The notes beneath the pieces were generated by a model, which saw only the letters and a list, made by a program, of their open reading frames with translations, was not told the DNA's origin and made no database searches. Both the position numbers and the translations under genes were made by a program. Positions 16,903 through 26,028 of a stretch of DNA of 64,000 nt are shown piece by piece; the first letter of the stretch is position 1; every line of letters begins with the position of its first letter. The stretch comes from Cohnella pontilimi. GTDB lineage: Bacteria; Bacillota; Bacilli; Paenibacillales; Paenibacillaceae. The DNA is taken from NCBI RefSeq assembly GCF_005049045.1, contig NZ_SUPK01000006.1, forward strand, positions 62,001 to 126,000, in the 5' to 3' direction.

Positions 16903-18291
16903 TCACCTCCCTTCGGCCGACAGCCGCGGCTCTGAAAGCCGGCCTGGACGGAACCGCATCCGGTAATACGCCAGCAATCCCGCGTGAAGGATCAGGAAGC
17001 CCAAAAACACGTTGGCGAACATTCCGGCGTTCGAACCGGAGGCGAGCGGATTCCAGCCTGGCGCATCCATCTCGAGCAGCAAGCCGTATACGCTCGCGGC
17101 CATGCCGCCGACGATAAAATTCGTCATCGTAAACAGCCCCATGCCGACTCCAGCTTGCTCTTTCGACAACGTCTTAGACAACGAGTTTGAGACGGCGACT
17201 TGGATGAACGTCTGGCCGACGTTGCCGAATACCAGGAACAACGGAATCGTCCAAACGGGTGCCGCGCCGGAAAACGCGGCGAGCAGCGCGAAACAGAGCA
17301 TCAGCAGCCCGGATGCGAGCGTGTACAGGCTGGCGTCTCCCCTCCGGTCCGCCAGCTTTCCGCCCGTTCGGCTCAGCGCGGACGAAGCGACGGCGGCCGG
17401 CACGAGCGCAAAGCCGATCCATTCGGAACTAAGCCCGTAGATGTCGGCGAGCAGCAATGGCGGCAATAACGCCATGCCGGTCGCGACACAGGAAATCAGG
17501 GCCGCCATCGCCAGTCCGCTCGAGTAACTCCGGTTCCGGAACACTGCCGGCTGTACGAACGGTTCGGACGCGGACGCAAGCCGCCATACGAGCAAGCATA
17601 GCGTCAGGGCCGCCGCCATGAACAACCAGCCCGACGAATAGGTTGCGCCGAGCAGCGCGAGCGCCACAGTCATCGCAAGCAGAGCGCCCCCGGGCCAATC
17701 GAGCTTCCCGGGATTCGGGACGGGTTCGTCGTTCACGTATTTTTGGAAAAACGGCACCAATGACAAAACGAGAACGGGTGGAACGAACAGCCAGCGCCAA
17801 TCCAGGACGGCGAGCAACAACGCGGCCACGACGGGGCCGAGCGCGGTGCCGAGCGCCAAGCCGGCAGCGGTCATGCTCATCGCCCCGCCGCGCCGCTCTG
17901 GCGGAAAGTAACGGATCGGAATGAGCAACGCCGCCGCTGGAACGACCGACGCGCCGGCCGCCTGCAGGAGGCGGCCGGCCAACGCTTGCCAAAAGGTCGA
18001 CGACGCGAAGCCAACCAGCGAGCCGACAGCAAACGCGAGTAGCCCGAACGTGAGCAAATTTTTCAGGCGGTACCGGTTCGCCAGCTTACCGTAAACGACG
18101 CTTCCGATCGCATAAACGAGAAGATAACCGGAGGAAAGCCAGCTCGCCTGGGCCAAGTCGATCTGAAATTCCGCTCTCAGTTCCGGCAGCACGATGTTAA
18201 ACGTGAGCACGCTCATCGCGCTGAAGACGGCTGTGAACAGCATGACGCGCATGATGCGCCGGCCTGCGAGTTCTTTGGAAGAAATCTGCAT
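16903..18291 (-). CDS. MFS drug/efflux transporter (DHA2-like)
   Basis: A 462-aa major facilitator with about 14 predicted helices, the DHA2 (QacA/EmrB) type. Motif A reads GKLANRYRLKNLLTFG (about residues 62-77) and motif C-like residues are seen in GRLLQAAGASVVPAAALLI. AAAGGATG precedes the ATG at 18291. The TetR gene lies just upstream and a TetR operator-like palindrome (18319-18338) is between them. By family it is a proton-driven exporter of toxic compounds; substrate unknown. Confidence 0.88.
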   Translation of the reverse strand: MQISSKELAGRRIMRVMLFTAVFSAMSVLTFNIVLPELRAEFQIDLAQASWLSSGYLLVYAIGSVVYGKLANRYRLKNLLTFGLLAFAVGSLVGFASSTFWQALAGRLLQAAGASVVPAAALLIPIRYFPPERRGGAMSMTAAGLALGTALGPVVAALLLAVLDWRWLFVPPVLVLSLVPFFQKYVNDEPVPNPGKLDWPGGALLAMTVALALLGATYSSGWLFMAAALTLCLLVWRLASASEPFVQPAVFRNRSYSSGLAMAALISCVATGMALLPPLLLADIYGLSSEWIGFALVPAAVASSALSRTGGKLADRRGDASLYTLASGLLMLCFALLAAFSGAAPVWTIPLFLVFGNVGQTFIQVAVSNSLSKTLSKEQAGVGMGLFTMTNFIVGGMAASVYGLLLEMDAPGWNPLASGSNAGMFANVFLGFLILHAGLLAYYRMRFRPGRLSEPRLSAEGR

Positions 18292-18318
18292 GAGGAGAAC
18301 ATCCTTTCATTTCATTGT

Positions 18319-18338
18319 ATGTAAGTACATACTTACAT
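18319..18338. promoter_or_regulatory. TetR operator, copy 1 (upstream of MFS)
   Basis: Palindrome ATGTAAGTACATACTTACAT (8-bp arms, 4-bp centre) 28 bp before the MFS start. Its core TGTAAGT-N4-ACTTACA recurs upstream of the tetR gene with one base difference over 18. Confidence 0.8.
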
Positions 18339-18354
18339 CTTGGGTAAGAAAAAA

Positions 18355-18939
18355 CTAGGGAGCCAGCGCCCTAGCGAAAAGATCGACGCTCTGCTCGATA
18401 AACGTGTCGAGCGTAACGTCCGAATTCGACGACTCCAACAAGTTGCTGCTGAACGCCCCCAAATTCATCCACATGAACGACATGGCCGTAATTTCCGGAT
18501 CGATCGGCGCGATTTTCCCTTGTTCATGGAGCGTCGAGAAATAGTTCGTCAGAAGCTTCTTCAGTTGGACCGGATGCTGCGAAGCGTGCTTATGCACTTC
18601 CTCGGGCAGCCGGCTTCCGCCCTTTTGCGCGATAGCGAGAAGCTTCCGGTTCCGGTTCATGATCGCATGATACGTCCGTCCGATCAACAGCAAATCCGTC
18701 CGCACGTCCCACGTCAGACGCTCGTTAAACAGCTTCGTCATTTCGCCGGCGTAATGGTACCGCTCGAACGCGGCGACGAGCAGCGACTGTTTGCTGCCGA
18801 AATGCCGAAACAGCGTCACTTCGCTGACTCCGGCCGCCGCGGCGATCTCCTTCGTCGTCGTCCCGTCATACCCTTGTTCCGCGATCAGGTCGATCGCCGC
18901 CAATATTAACTTGTCGCCGGTGCTTGCCGCTTGGTTCAA
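18355..18939 (-). CDS. TetR/AcrR-family transcriptional regulator
   Basis: A 194-aa repressor. The helix-turn-helix is TTTKEIAAAAGVSEVTLFRH (residues 27-46), followed by FGSKQSLLVAAFERY; the C-terminal half is the variable ligand domain. Start is TTG at 18939 with AGGAA 7 bp upstream. Two near-identical 18-bp palindromes flank the gene, one before its own start and one before the MFS gene downstream, so autoregulation and control of the exporter are likely. Confidence 0.9.
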   Translation of the reverse strand: MNQAASTGDKLILAAIDLIAEQGYDGTTTKEIAAAAGVSEVTLFRHFGSKQSLLVAAFERYHYAGEMTKLFNERLTWDVRTDLLLIGRTYHAIMNRNRKLLAIAQKGGSRLPEEVHKHASQHPVQLKKLLTNYFSTLHEQGKIAPIDPEITAMSFMWMNLGAFSSNLLESSNSDVTLDTFIEQSVDLFARALAP

Positions 18940-18970
18940 GAATAGTTCCTGCCTTCCCGCCCATTGCTTT

Positions 18971-18988
18971 TGTAAGTACTTACTTACA
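18971..18988. promoter_or_regulatory. TetR operator, copy 2 (upstream of tetR)
   Basis: TGTAAGTACTTACTTACA, 32 bp upstream of the TTG start. It differs from copy 1 by one base in the core and shows the same TGTAAGT-N4-ACTTACA plan. Confidence 0.8.
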
Positions 18989-19038
18989 TTTTATTATTCA
19001 CAAATCGAATCGCTCTGTCAAGTCCGCGAAGTCGACGA

Positions 19039-19174
19039 TTTTCGCAGCTACGAGAATTTATTGATTCCCCGTATCCTGATGGGGGAAACCGAGGCGCATT
19101 CCGGGTTTCTTGACAAATTGTTCGGCCCTCTACGGGATCATAAGAGCGGCGATATTCTCATCTACACGCAGCTG
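19039..19174 (+). pseudogene. Fragment of a PucR-family gene (copy of 15476-15611)
   Basis: These 136 bp match positions 15476-15611 of the intact pucR-type gene with about 10 differences (about 93 percent identity by manual alignment). The frame still reads YENLLIPRILMGETEAHSGF and LDKLFGPLRDHKSGDIL. Six of the changes alter amino acids, in line with drift. The N-terminal domain and the helix-turn-helix are missing, so it is a dead fragment. Confidence 0.85.
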
Positions 19175-19217
19175 AAATCGGCGCTGCTGCTAGGATACCG
19201 AAATGCCTGTATGCTGA

Positions 19218-19491
19218 ATGGAAGAATCGGTAAAATGGTATCGTAAAGCAAGAGGTAGTATTTTCAATGCCAGGAATGGCTCATTTACGGGGGGAGAAAT
19301 ATCAAGATATCATGCTGATCGCTGGCGCTTCGGCTGAAGTGCCGAAGGGGCTTGGAGTTGAAGTCAACTTTTTGGCGGATAATATCGATTTGCTTACCAA
19401 TAAAGTCAGAAAGGCGAATGCTGATATTGTGGAAGGTCCGGTCATTCGTCCATGGAATGTCAAAGAGTTAGTGGTGCGGGATATTTTTTAG
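19218..19491 (+). pseudogene. Decayed VOC (glyoxalase-fold) protein gene
   Basis: An ATG at 19218 opens ESVKWYRKARG, typical of the first strand and helix of VOC-superfamily proteins, but the match then continues in another frame from 19267 (MPGMAHLRGEKYQDIMLIAG, then VEVNFLADNIDLLTNKVRKA) and stops early after ELVVRDIF, where intact proteins continue with a DPDG motif and a last strand. The combination of a frameshift and missing ends marks a pseudogene. A short translated remnant from 19267 cannot be excluded. Confidence 0.65.
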
Positions 19492-19584
19492 ATTCTATCA
19501 CCAGCAAAAACAAAAAAATATAAATCTTCCCACCTTGTTGGCCGGGTGCCAAAAGCCTCGCCGCATCGATCCATTAATATCCGT

Positions 19585-20106
19585 TTAAGGAAATTGCACA
19601 AACTTAAAACTTGAAGCAATTTCGATCAATCCTTTTTCTTTGGCAAACGAACTATGCATATTCGAATAAATACGACAAACAACATTTCCTTCTTGCCATA
19701 ACAAATTAGTCTCAAACGGCTTTTCGTTTTCCGAATACTCAGCCTCGGTATTATTAACACTTACTTTTTTTATTACTCCCCGATCTAAATGTCCCATTAC
19801 CCCTTGTTGTTCAACTACACCGAAGCCTTGCCCACCACCTGCAAACATGATTAAAACTGATGGACCTTTTGCATCTAATACATAATTTGTGCCATCAGCA
19901 GTTTTTGCATATTCGAAAACTACACCGGTTGGTAAATGGTTAGGCATTAGAATTGTAAAAGGAACTTTTTCTTGTGCTTGTTGCAAAGTAAGTCTTTCAT
20001 CAAGACGACCACCCCCACTTGGAGAAGGCGAACTTTGTGCTGGCTTATGAGTACATCCTACAAAGACAACCGCCATCAATACGACAATACCTAGTACCTT
20101 ATGCAA
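19585..20106 (-). CDS. Lipoprotein with DUF4367-like domain
   Basis: Predicted lipoprotein of about 173 aa: signal segment VLGIVVLMAVVFVGC with the lipid-attachment Cys near residue 18, then a Ser/Pro/Gly-rich linker (KPAQSSPSPSGGG) and a C-terminal domain beginning VPFTILMPNHLPTGVVFEYA, which resembles DUF4367 domains of Bacillales extracytoplasmic proteins. TTG at 20106 is preferred because AGGAG lies 9 bp before it; an ATG at 20115 touches the Shine-Dalgarno. Function unknown; the gene stands alone. Confidence 0.7.
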   Translation of the reverse strand: MHKVLGIVVLMAVVFVGCTHKPAQSSPSPSGGGRLDERLTLQQAQEKVPFTILMPNHLPTGVVFEYAKTADGTNYVLDAKGPSVLIMFAGGGQGFGVVEQQGVMGHLDRGVIKKVSVNNTEAEYSENEKPFETNLLWQEGNVVCRIYSNMHSSFAKEKGLIEIASSFKFVQFP

Positions 20107-20271
20107 AACGATCATCTCCTGCCGTCATATTAGGTATTATAAAAACTTAACCTTTTTTTAGCGATGTACTCTACTGTCATTAATCTAAGAAATTCAATTT
20201 AGTCCATCCGATCTTAGGATCGACTGGACTTCTGCGTCAGTTGTGGCCATTTTGGCAGCTTCCATGAGCAC

Positions 20272-20298
20272 AAAAAAAAGACCCCGTCGCCGGGGTCT
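20272..20298 (-). terminator. Terminator after nrdJ
   Basis: AGACCCCGGCGACGGGGTCT followed by a run of eight T on the minus strand, just past the nrdJ stop codon. Confidence 0.9.
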
Positions 20299-20304
20299 AT
20301 TGCA

Positions 20305-22878
20305 TTAGCTGCACTTGCTATAGCCACAGTTCGCGCAAGTCTTGCAGCCTTCTACGTTCAGCAGCGAGGCGGATCCGCAGGAAGGGCACAAGTCCTTGGA
20401 CTGGTACGGTTTATGATTGTGGCCGGCCGGAATGGCGGCGGATACGGAGCTCGAAGCTTCCAACGCCGCAGCATGTTCAACATCGATGAATCCGGCGTGC
20501 GTTTCAAGCGCTTTAGCCACGGCGTCTGCGATCGACTCGACGCGGTTCGGGCCGAAGCCGACTGCGCCGGAGCCGCCAATGCCCTTCAAGTGCTTCACGA
20601 GCAGCTGCACTTTGTCGCCATGGTCGCCGTACCGGAGGAACAGCGAGCATACGCGGCCGAGCGCTTCCGCCATCGCGAATACGTCGGAGCCGGCTTTGCC
20701 TACGTTCAGGAAGATTTCGCCCGGCGTGCCGTCGATATCGTTGACCGTGATGTACGCCATGCCGAACGGCGTGTTGTACTTATACGTCGCTCCGCGCAAT
20801 ACTTTCGGACGGCTCTTGTACTGCTTGCCGAACGATTGAGCTTGAGCAGGCGTAACGCCGGCATTCAGCGTCGCGTCCAACTCGCTGACCGCTTTATCGT
20901 CCGAAGCTGCTGGAGCTGCCGGAGCGGCGGCTTCTTCTTTCTTCTCATCCTTCGACGTGCTCAGAACCTGCACGTCACGGCTGCCGTCGCGGTAGATCGT
21001 GACGCCTTTGCAACCGAGCTCGAACGCTTTCTCGTAAAGCTCTTTCGTCTCTTCTACGGTAAAATCATGCGGAGCGTTCGCCGTTTTGGAGATCGAGCTG
21101 TCGACCCAGCGCTGAATCGCGCCTTGCACACGGATGTGATCCATCGCTTTCAGATCCATCGCCGTGGCGAACCATTCCGGCAGTTCTTCGCCCGGATGCG
21201 CGTCTTTCCATTCCTGAGCGATCGGGACATATTGTTTGTCGAAGCCCAGACGGCTTTGACGGAAATATTCAAACGCGAAGTACGGCTCGATGCCGGTCGA
21301 AGTGCCCACCATCGTACCCGTGGAGCCGGTCGGCGCCTGGGTAATGACAGTGACGTTACGCATGCCGCGGTTGCGGACTGCATCGCCGACTTCCGGATAT
21401 ACCTCGACCATGTTCTTCATGAAGCCGCTTTGAAGGAACAGGTCGGCTTCGAATGCCGGGAAGGAGCCTTTTTCCGCTGCGATTTCGGTGGAAGCGAGAT
21501 AAGCTTCGCGGGCCATGAAGCCGTACAGCTTATCGAGGAAGTCCAGCGATTCCACGCTGCCGTAACGGATTTCCAGACGGATCATCAGCTCGGCCAGACC
21601 CATCGTACCGAGACCTACGCGGCGCTCGTTCTTCTGGTTGCGCTCGTTCTCCGGGAAATGATACGGCGTTTTGTCGATGACATTGTCCAGGAAACGCGTG
21701 GAATAACGAACCACTTTGGACAGCTCGTCCCAAGCTACGTCATGATTCTCCGCGTCGTAAAACTTGGACAGGTTGATCGCCGACAGGTTGCAGACACCCC
21801 AAGCCGGAAGACCTTGCTCACCGCACGGGTTCGTACAGATGATCGGGTTGAAGTACCAGCTGTTGGACATTTGATTGTAGTATTCCATGAACACGACGCC
21901 CGGCTCCGCGGATTTCCAAGCGGATTCAATGATCGTGTGCCATACGTCGCGTGCGCGGACGGTACGATAGTGCTCGACGGCTTTGCCGTGCTTCTTCCAC
22001 TTGTCAAGGTCGCCGTCCCACAGCTCGTTGTATTCCGGATCGTTCTTGTCCGGGAACACCAAGTCCCAATCCAAGTCTTCTTTGACGGCTTTCATGAACG
22101 CGTTGCTCACGCAGACCGACAAGTTGGCGTTGGTCACTTGGCCCATCGTTTGCTTAACGGTAATGAAATCGAGAAGGTCCGGATGCCAGTCGTTGATCAT
22201 GAGCATCAGGGCGCCGCGGCGGCTGCCGCCTTGCTCGATCAGGCCGGTCGTGTAGCTGAACAGGCCGCCCCAGGATACTGCACCGCTGGAAGAACCGTTC
22301 ACGCCTTTAACCACCGAACGGCGGGGACGCAGGGACGACAGGTTAATACCAACGCCGCCGCCGCGGGACATGATCTCGGTCATTTCGGACAACGTCTCCA
22401 TGATGCCTCCGCGGCTGTCATGAGGAGAAGGGATCACATAGCAGTTGAAAAGCGTCAGTTCGTCGCTTGCGCCCGCGCCTGCCGCAATCCGGCCGCCCGG
22501 AACGAGCTTCCAGTCGTCGAGCAGCCAGCGGAACTTGTCCGCCCACTCTTTCTGCTTCTCCGGAGAAGTTTCGACGGAAGCCATGGCGCCCGCCAGACGG
22601 TCCCACATTTGCTCCGGTGTTTTCTCGATCGTGAGCGTGAGCTTCTCGACCGTGGATTCCACCAGATCTCCGTTGCGCAGTTTAACCGTTACGTTATTAC
22701 CTTCACGCTTCACCACTTCGCCAACGTCTTTGGCGGGGAATTTCGGATCGTCCTTCGTCAGTACGAGGACGACGTCGCCCACTTTCGCCGCGCTGGTGTC
22801 CGCATTTTTCCAGGCATAGCGATCCAAAAAGATCTTTTCACTAAGTCCAGTAAGTCCCTTCGTTTCCGTCGAATTCAC
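20305..22878 (-). CDS. nrdJ: Adenosylcobalamin-dependent ribonucleoside-diphosphate reductase (class II)
   Basis: An 857-aa class II ribonucleotide reductase, which makes deoxynucleotides without oxygen using B12. Visible: active-site Cys in LTLFNCYVIP (about 146), SRGGGVGINLSSLRPR (171-186), the catalytic loop NPCGE (350-354), VTVITQAPTGSTGTMVGTST, and a C-terminal zinc-ribbon-like tail CPSCGSASLL...CANCGYSKC that probably serves as redox-active or metal-binding tail. Residues 25-85 form an extra N-terminal segment before the catalytic domain. GTG at 22878 is the start, with GGAGGG about 8 bp upstream. Candidate NrdR boxes lie at 22953-23001. No cobalamin riboswitch was seen. Monocistronic with a strong terminator. 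Confidence 0.95.
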   Translation of the reverse strand: MNSTETKGLTGLSEKIFLDRYAWKNADTSAAKVGDVVLVLTKDDPKFPAKDVGEVVKREGNNVTVKLRNGDLVESTVEKLTLTIEKTPEQMWDRLAGAMASVETSPEKQKEWADKFRWLLDDWKLVPGGRIAAGAGASDELTLFNCYVIPSPHDSRGGIMETLSEMTEIMSRGGGVGINLSSLRPRRSVVKGVNGSSSGAVSWGGLFSYTTGLIEQGGSRRGALMLMINDWHPDLLDFITVKQTMGQVTNANLSVCVSNAFMKAVKEDLDWDLVFPDKNDPEYNELWDGDLDKWKKHGKAVEHYRTVRARDVWHTIIESAWKSAEPGVVFMEYYNQMSNSWYFNPIICTNPCGEQGLPAWGVCNLSAINLSKFYDAENHDVAWDELSKVVRYSTRFLDNVIDKTPYHFPENERNQKNERRVGLGTMGLAELMIRLEIRYGSVESLDFLDKLYGFMAREAYLASTEIAAEKGSFPAFEADLFLQSGFMKNMVEVYPEVGDAVRNRGMRNVTVITQAPTGSTGTMVGTSTGIEPYFAFEYFRQSRLGFDKQYVPIAQEWKDAHPGEELPEWFATAMDLKAMDHIRVQGAIQRWVDSSISKTANAPHDFTVEETKELYEKAFELGCKGVTIYRDGSRDVQVLSTSKDEKKEEAAAPAAPAASDDKAVSELDATLNAGVTPAQAQSFGKQYKSRPKVLRGATYKYNTPFGMAYITVNDIDGTPGEIFLNVGKAGSDVFAMAEALGRVCSLFLRYGDHGDKVQLLVKHLKGIGGSGAVGFGPNRVESIADAVAKALETHAGFIDVEHAAALEASSSVSAAIPAGHNHKPYQSKDLCPSCGSASLLNVEGCKTCANCGYSKCS

Positions 22879-22952
22879 CCGGAAATCCCTCCCGAACGCT
22901 GTTATTTATTGCTGCTGATGCAAGCCGAACATTTATAAGGCATATGTAAATT

Positions 22953-23001
22953 GTACAACATATTGTGTACGAATGCCATTATACTATACCAGATATTGTG
23001 A
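22953..23001 (-). promoter_or_regulatory. Tandem NrdR-box-like sites upstream of nrdJ
   Basis: Two 16-bp sites fit the NrdR consensus acaCwAtATaTwGtgt: 22953-22968 (GTACAACATATTGTGT, about 13 of 16) and 22986-23001 (ATACCAGATATTGTGA, about 12 of 16). Their centres are 33 bp apart, near three helical turns, as known NrdR box pairs are. NrdR is the ATP/dATP-sensing repressor of ribonucleotide reductase genes; assignment here is by motif only. Confidence 0.55.
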
Positions 23002-23157
23002 AGCTATAGGACATAACTCATAAATTAGCGAACCTTGTCAGCCTAGCTCGAACAACCTCCGAATTTCGCTCTTTTGCTCATTTTTTTACGATGGTTTCGA
23101 AAACCGCGGCATTGCTCATACTAAGAGTTAACTTCCAACCTTTAGGAGGACATGTCG

Positions 23158-24987
23158 TTGCACTTCCCCCATCTATCGCCCGCCGGCATGCCGTCCGGTA
23201 CGTCTTCCGAAGCCGACCCGGCACCCGTGACCAAAGACGCATTTTCCGCCGGCCAACAGCTTGGCACCCCCGGCTCCGACACGCCGCCTCGTCTCGTGCA
23301 TCCGTTGGTGGAGCTGAAGTTTAACCGCACCGTATTCGAAGAATTGGAGCGCCGCGTAGAACGCAACGGTCCGTGGGACGACTGGCAGATGTACCGTCTG
23401 GCCTTGGAAGCCGAAGAAGCGAATCGCGTCAGCGATTTCCACGAGCTTCAGTGCACGCGCCTGCTTCCTGCTTTCACGCCGCTGCCCCATCAGATCGAAA
23501 CCGCGAGAAAGGTAATGCACGAGATGCGGGGCCGCGCCATATTAGCCGACGAAGTCGGTTTGGGCAAAACGATCGAAGCCGGTCTTGTCCTGAAAGAATA
23601 TTGGGTTCGCGGGCTTGTGCGGAAGGTTCTCATTCTGGTGCCGGCTTCCTTGGTGCTCCAATGGGTGCGCGAGCTCGCCAACAAGTTCGATCTGCCCGCG
23701 GTACCGCAGAAAAAAGAATATTCCTGGGGCAGCGATATCGTGGTCGCCTCCATGGATACCGCCAAACGGGATCCGCACCGCCAAATCCTGCTCGATAACG
23801 AGTTTGACATGCTGATCGTGGACGAAGCCCACAAGCTGAAAAACAAGCGAACCAGCAACTATAAATTCATTAATGAACTTCGAAAAAAATATTGCCTTCT
23901 GCTCACCGCCACTCCGGTGCAAAACGATCTTTCGGAGCTTTACAACCTGATCACCCTGCTCAAGCCCGGACAGCTTGGCGCCGAAGGCGATTTCGCCGCG
24001 AATCACGTCGTCGACCGGCGCGTACCGAAGAACGAAGCTAAGCTCCAGGAAAGTCTCGGCCAAGTCATGATCCGCAATCGCAGAAGCGACGGCGGAGTGG
24101 AATTCACCCGGCGCTTCGTCACCAACGTTCCCCTTCATCTGTCGGAGGAGGAGATGGCGTTATACCAAGGCGTTACCGACTACGTCCGTCAGCACGTGAA
24201 AGCCGAGAGCGGAGATATCGCCAGCATGCTGTCCATGGTCACCCTGCAGCGCGAAGTATGCTCCAGCCGGGACGCCGTGTTCCTTACGTTGGTGAACCTC
24301 TTTAAGAAAACGCAAGAGGAATCCCCATTAAGAGCGCGGATTTGGGAACTCGTCGAGCTCATCCGGAACATCAAGTCCAACACCAAAGGAGAAAAAACGA
24401 TCGAGCTGCTCCAAGCGATGGGCGACGAGAAAGCGATTATTTTCACCGAGTACCGCCAGACGCAGAACTATTTGCTCCGCTTTTTTAATGAGCACGGCAT
24501 TCAAGCCGTCCCTTACCGGGGCGGCATGAACCGGGGCAAAAAAGACTGGATGATGGACCTGTTCCGCAGACGCGCGCAAGTGATGATCGCCACGGAGGCC
24601 GGGGGCGAAGGCATCAACCTGCAATTTTGCCGGAACATCATCAATTTCGACCTGCCGTGGAATCCGATGCGGGTGGAGCAGCGGATCGGCCGCGTTCACC
24701 GGCTCGGACAGAAGGAAGACGTGAACATCTACAACCTGTGCACCGTCGGCACAATCGAAGAACATATCGTACATCTGCTCCACGAAAAAATCAACATGTT
24801 TGAGATGGTCATCGGCGAATTGGATGAAATTGTGCAAAGGCTCGATCAAGAGGAGTCCTGGGAGCACCGGCTGGCCAAAATGGTGTTGGAAGCTGCGGAT
24901 GGTGAAGAGCTGCGCAAGCGGCTGGACGGACTCGGGGACACGTTGCTGGAGCAGCGCGGCAAGTCCAAGCGGGGGACGAAGACATGA
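23158..24987 (+). CDS. yqhH: SNF2-family helicase YqhH
   Basis: About 609-aa SNF2/RapA-like DNA translocase. Walker A is LADEVGLGKT (residues about 129-138), the DEAH box is VDEAHKLKN, motif III LLTATPVQND, and the C-terminal RecA lobe has EAGGEGINLQFCRNIINFDL and QRIGRVHRLGQ. The first 45 residues are Pro/Ser-rich and not conserved. TTG at 23158 fits the AGGAGG (8 bp) better than the ATG two codons earlier, which is only 2 bp from it. The next gene, yqhG, overlaps by ATGA. B. subtilis has the same pair; their process is unknown, and the family suggests nucleoprotein remodelling. Confidence 0.9.
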   Translation: MHFPHLSPAGMPSGTSSEADPAPVTKDAFSAGQQLGTPGSDTPPRLVHPLVELKFNRTVFEELERRVERNGPWDDWQMYRLALEAEEANRVSDFHELQCTRLLPAFTPLPHQIETARKVMHEMRGRAILADEVGLGKTIEAGLVLKEYWVRGLVRKVLILVPASLVLQWVRELANKFDLPAVPQKKEYSWGSDIVVASMDTAKRDPHRQILLDNEFDMLIVDEAHKLKNKRTSNYKFINELRKKYCLLLTATPVQNDLSELYNLITLLKPGQLGAEGDFAANHVVDRRVPKNEAKLQESLGQVMIRNRRSDGGVEFTRRFVTNVPLHLSEEEMALYQGVTDYVRQHVKAESGDIASMLSMVTLQREVCSSRDAVFLTLVNLFKKTQEESPLRARIWELVELIRNIKSNTKGEKTIELLQAMGDEKAIIFTEYRQTQNYLLRFFNEHGIQAVPYRGGMNRGKKDWMMDLFRRRAQVMIATEAGGEGINLQFCRNIINFDLPWNPMRVEQRIGRVHRLGQKEDVNIYNLCTVGTIEEHIVHLLHEKINMFEMVIGELDEIVQRLDQEESWEHRLAKMVLEAADGEELRKRLDGLGDTLLEQRGKSKRGTKT

Positions 24988-25865
24988 ACGTGAAGCAGAT
25001 CCAAAAATTCGTTCTTTCCTATATAGAAGCAACCGGATGCCAGATCCTCGAAAAAAGCCCGAACCATATCACCGTTAAGCTGTCCCCCGACGCCGACCGG
25101 GCGCTCACGAACCGGCCCTTTTATTGGAGCTTCGTAGACCGATGCGGAGTGGCTCCGGAAACGATGACGTATACGTGGATTTTCGAAAAAGCGCCCGTAC
25201 CCGAGGCCGGGATTCCCTCCACTCCGCTCACTTCCCTCGTCACTGGCGGCGTCAGAGTCGCGCGCGAAGAAATCTATTTCGGATCGCGCCGATTGACGCA
25301 GCTGTTCGATGCGGTGCGGCAAGCGGGCCGAAATGTCACGATGTTCGAGGAGCCCCCGCGAGGGCATCGCGACCCGCTCGGCTCTCAGCCCTACACGGCT
25401 TGGCTGGGGGTCAACTTCAAAGTCGGGTACGAATGCGATATGAAACGGGAAGAGCTGTATGGCTGGGGAATTTCGCTGGCGACCGGGGTCATCGACGACA
25501 AATTTTACGAGGGACTGAAAGACAAACGGCTGACCCCCCGCCTGCCCGCCAACATCCATCTGCTCCGCAACGGCCTTTCCCTGCGCAAAGGACTATCCCA
25601 GCTGGAGAACGCTTTGGAACGAAAAATCAAAACAAGCGATTTTGGTTGGGCGGTCGAAGCGGAGAATCGGCGTCAGGAGGAGCGGAATCGGATAAATCAG
25701 TATTACGGACCTCTGCTTGAGAGATCCACTGAGGATGACGAGCAGAAAGCGGTTCTGCAGACCAGACAGAAGCAGCGGGAAGAAGAAATCGACTGGCAAT
25801 ACCGGCCGCGCGTGGCTGTATCGATCGTCAATTGCGGAATCTTTCATCTCCCCGGCATCGATTAG
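24984..25865 (+). CDS. yqhG: YqhG family protein
   Basis: A 293-aa protein, MNVKQIQKFVLSYIEATGCQ, matching the YqhG family that is coupled to YqhH in Bacillales. The N-terminal two thirds are mixed alpha/beta (for example HITVKLSPDADRAL, MTYTWIFEKAPVPEAG); the C-terminal third (about residues 215-270) is a charged coiled coil (RRQEERNRINQYYGPLLERS). No enzyme motif is seen. Start ATG overlaps the yqhH stop by 4 bp, implying translational coupling and a shared function with the helicase. Confidence 0.88.
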   Translation: MNVKQIQKFVLSYIEATGCQILEKSPNHITVKLSPDADRALTNRPFYWSFVDRCGVAPETMTYTWIFEKAPVPEAGIPSTPLTSLVTGGVRVAREEIYFGSRRLTQLFDAVRQAGRNVTMFEEPPRGHRDPLGSQPYTAWLGVNFKVGYECDMKREELYGWGISLATGVIDDKFYEGLKDKRLTPRLPANIHLLRNGLSLRKGLSQLENALERKIKTSDFGWAVEAENRRQEERNRINQYYGPLLERSTEDDEQKAVLQTRQKQREEEIDWQYRPRVAVSIVNCGIFHLPGID

Positions 25866-26028
25866 TGCGAATAGTTGCCTCACCGTTCCGGAAGCGTTCG
25901 CGATTTTTCGGCAAAAACAGAACCGACCCTCGTCCCTTTCAACCGACAGTGTTCAACAGCATCGGCGAGGCTTGTCCCTTACAATGAAGTCCGGTCCAAC
26001 TATAATTGCGCTAAGCAGGTGATCCTCG

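Noticed and set aside
20413..22938. 841-codon open frame on the plus strand
   Set aside because: It is fully antisense to nrdJ, has no ribosome-binding site and its product is Arg/His-rich with no domain; open antisense frames are common opposite GC-rich genes.
22879..23151. Cobalamin riboswitch upstream of nrdJ
   Set aside because: The region lacks the conserved B12-box; NrdR-like sites explain it better.
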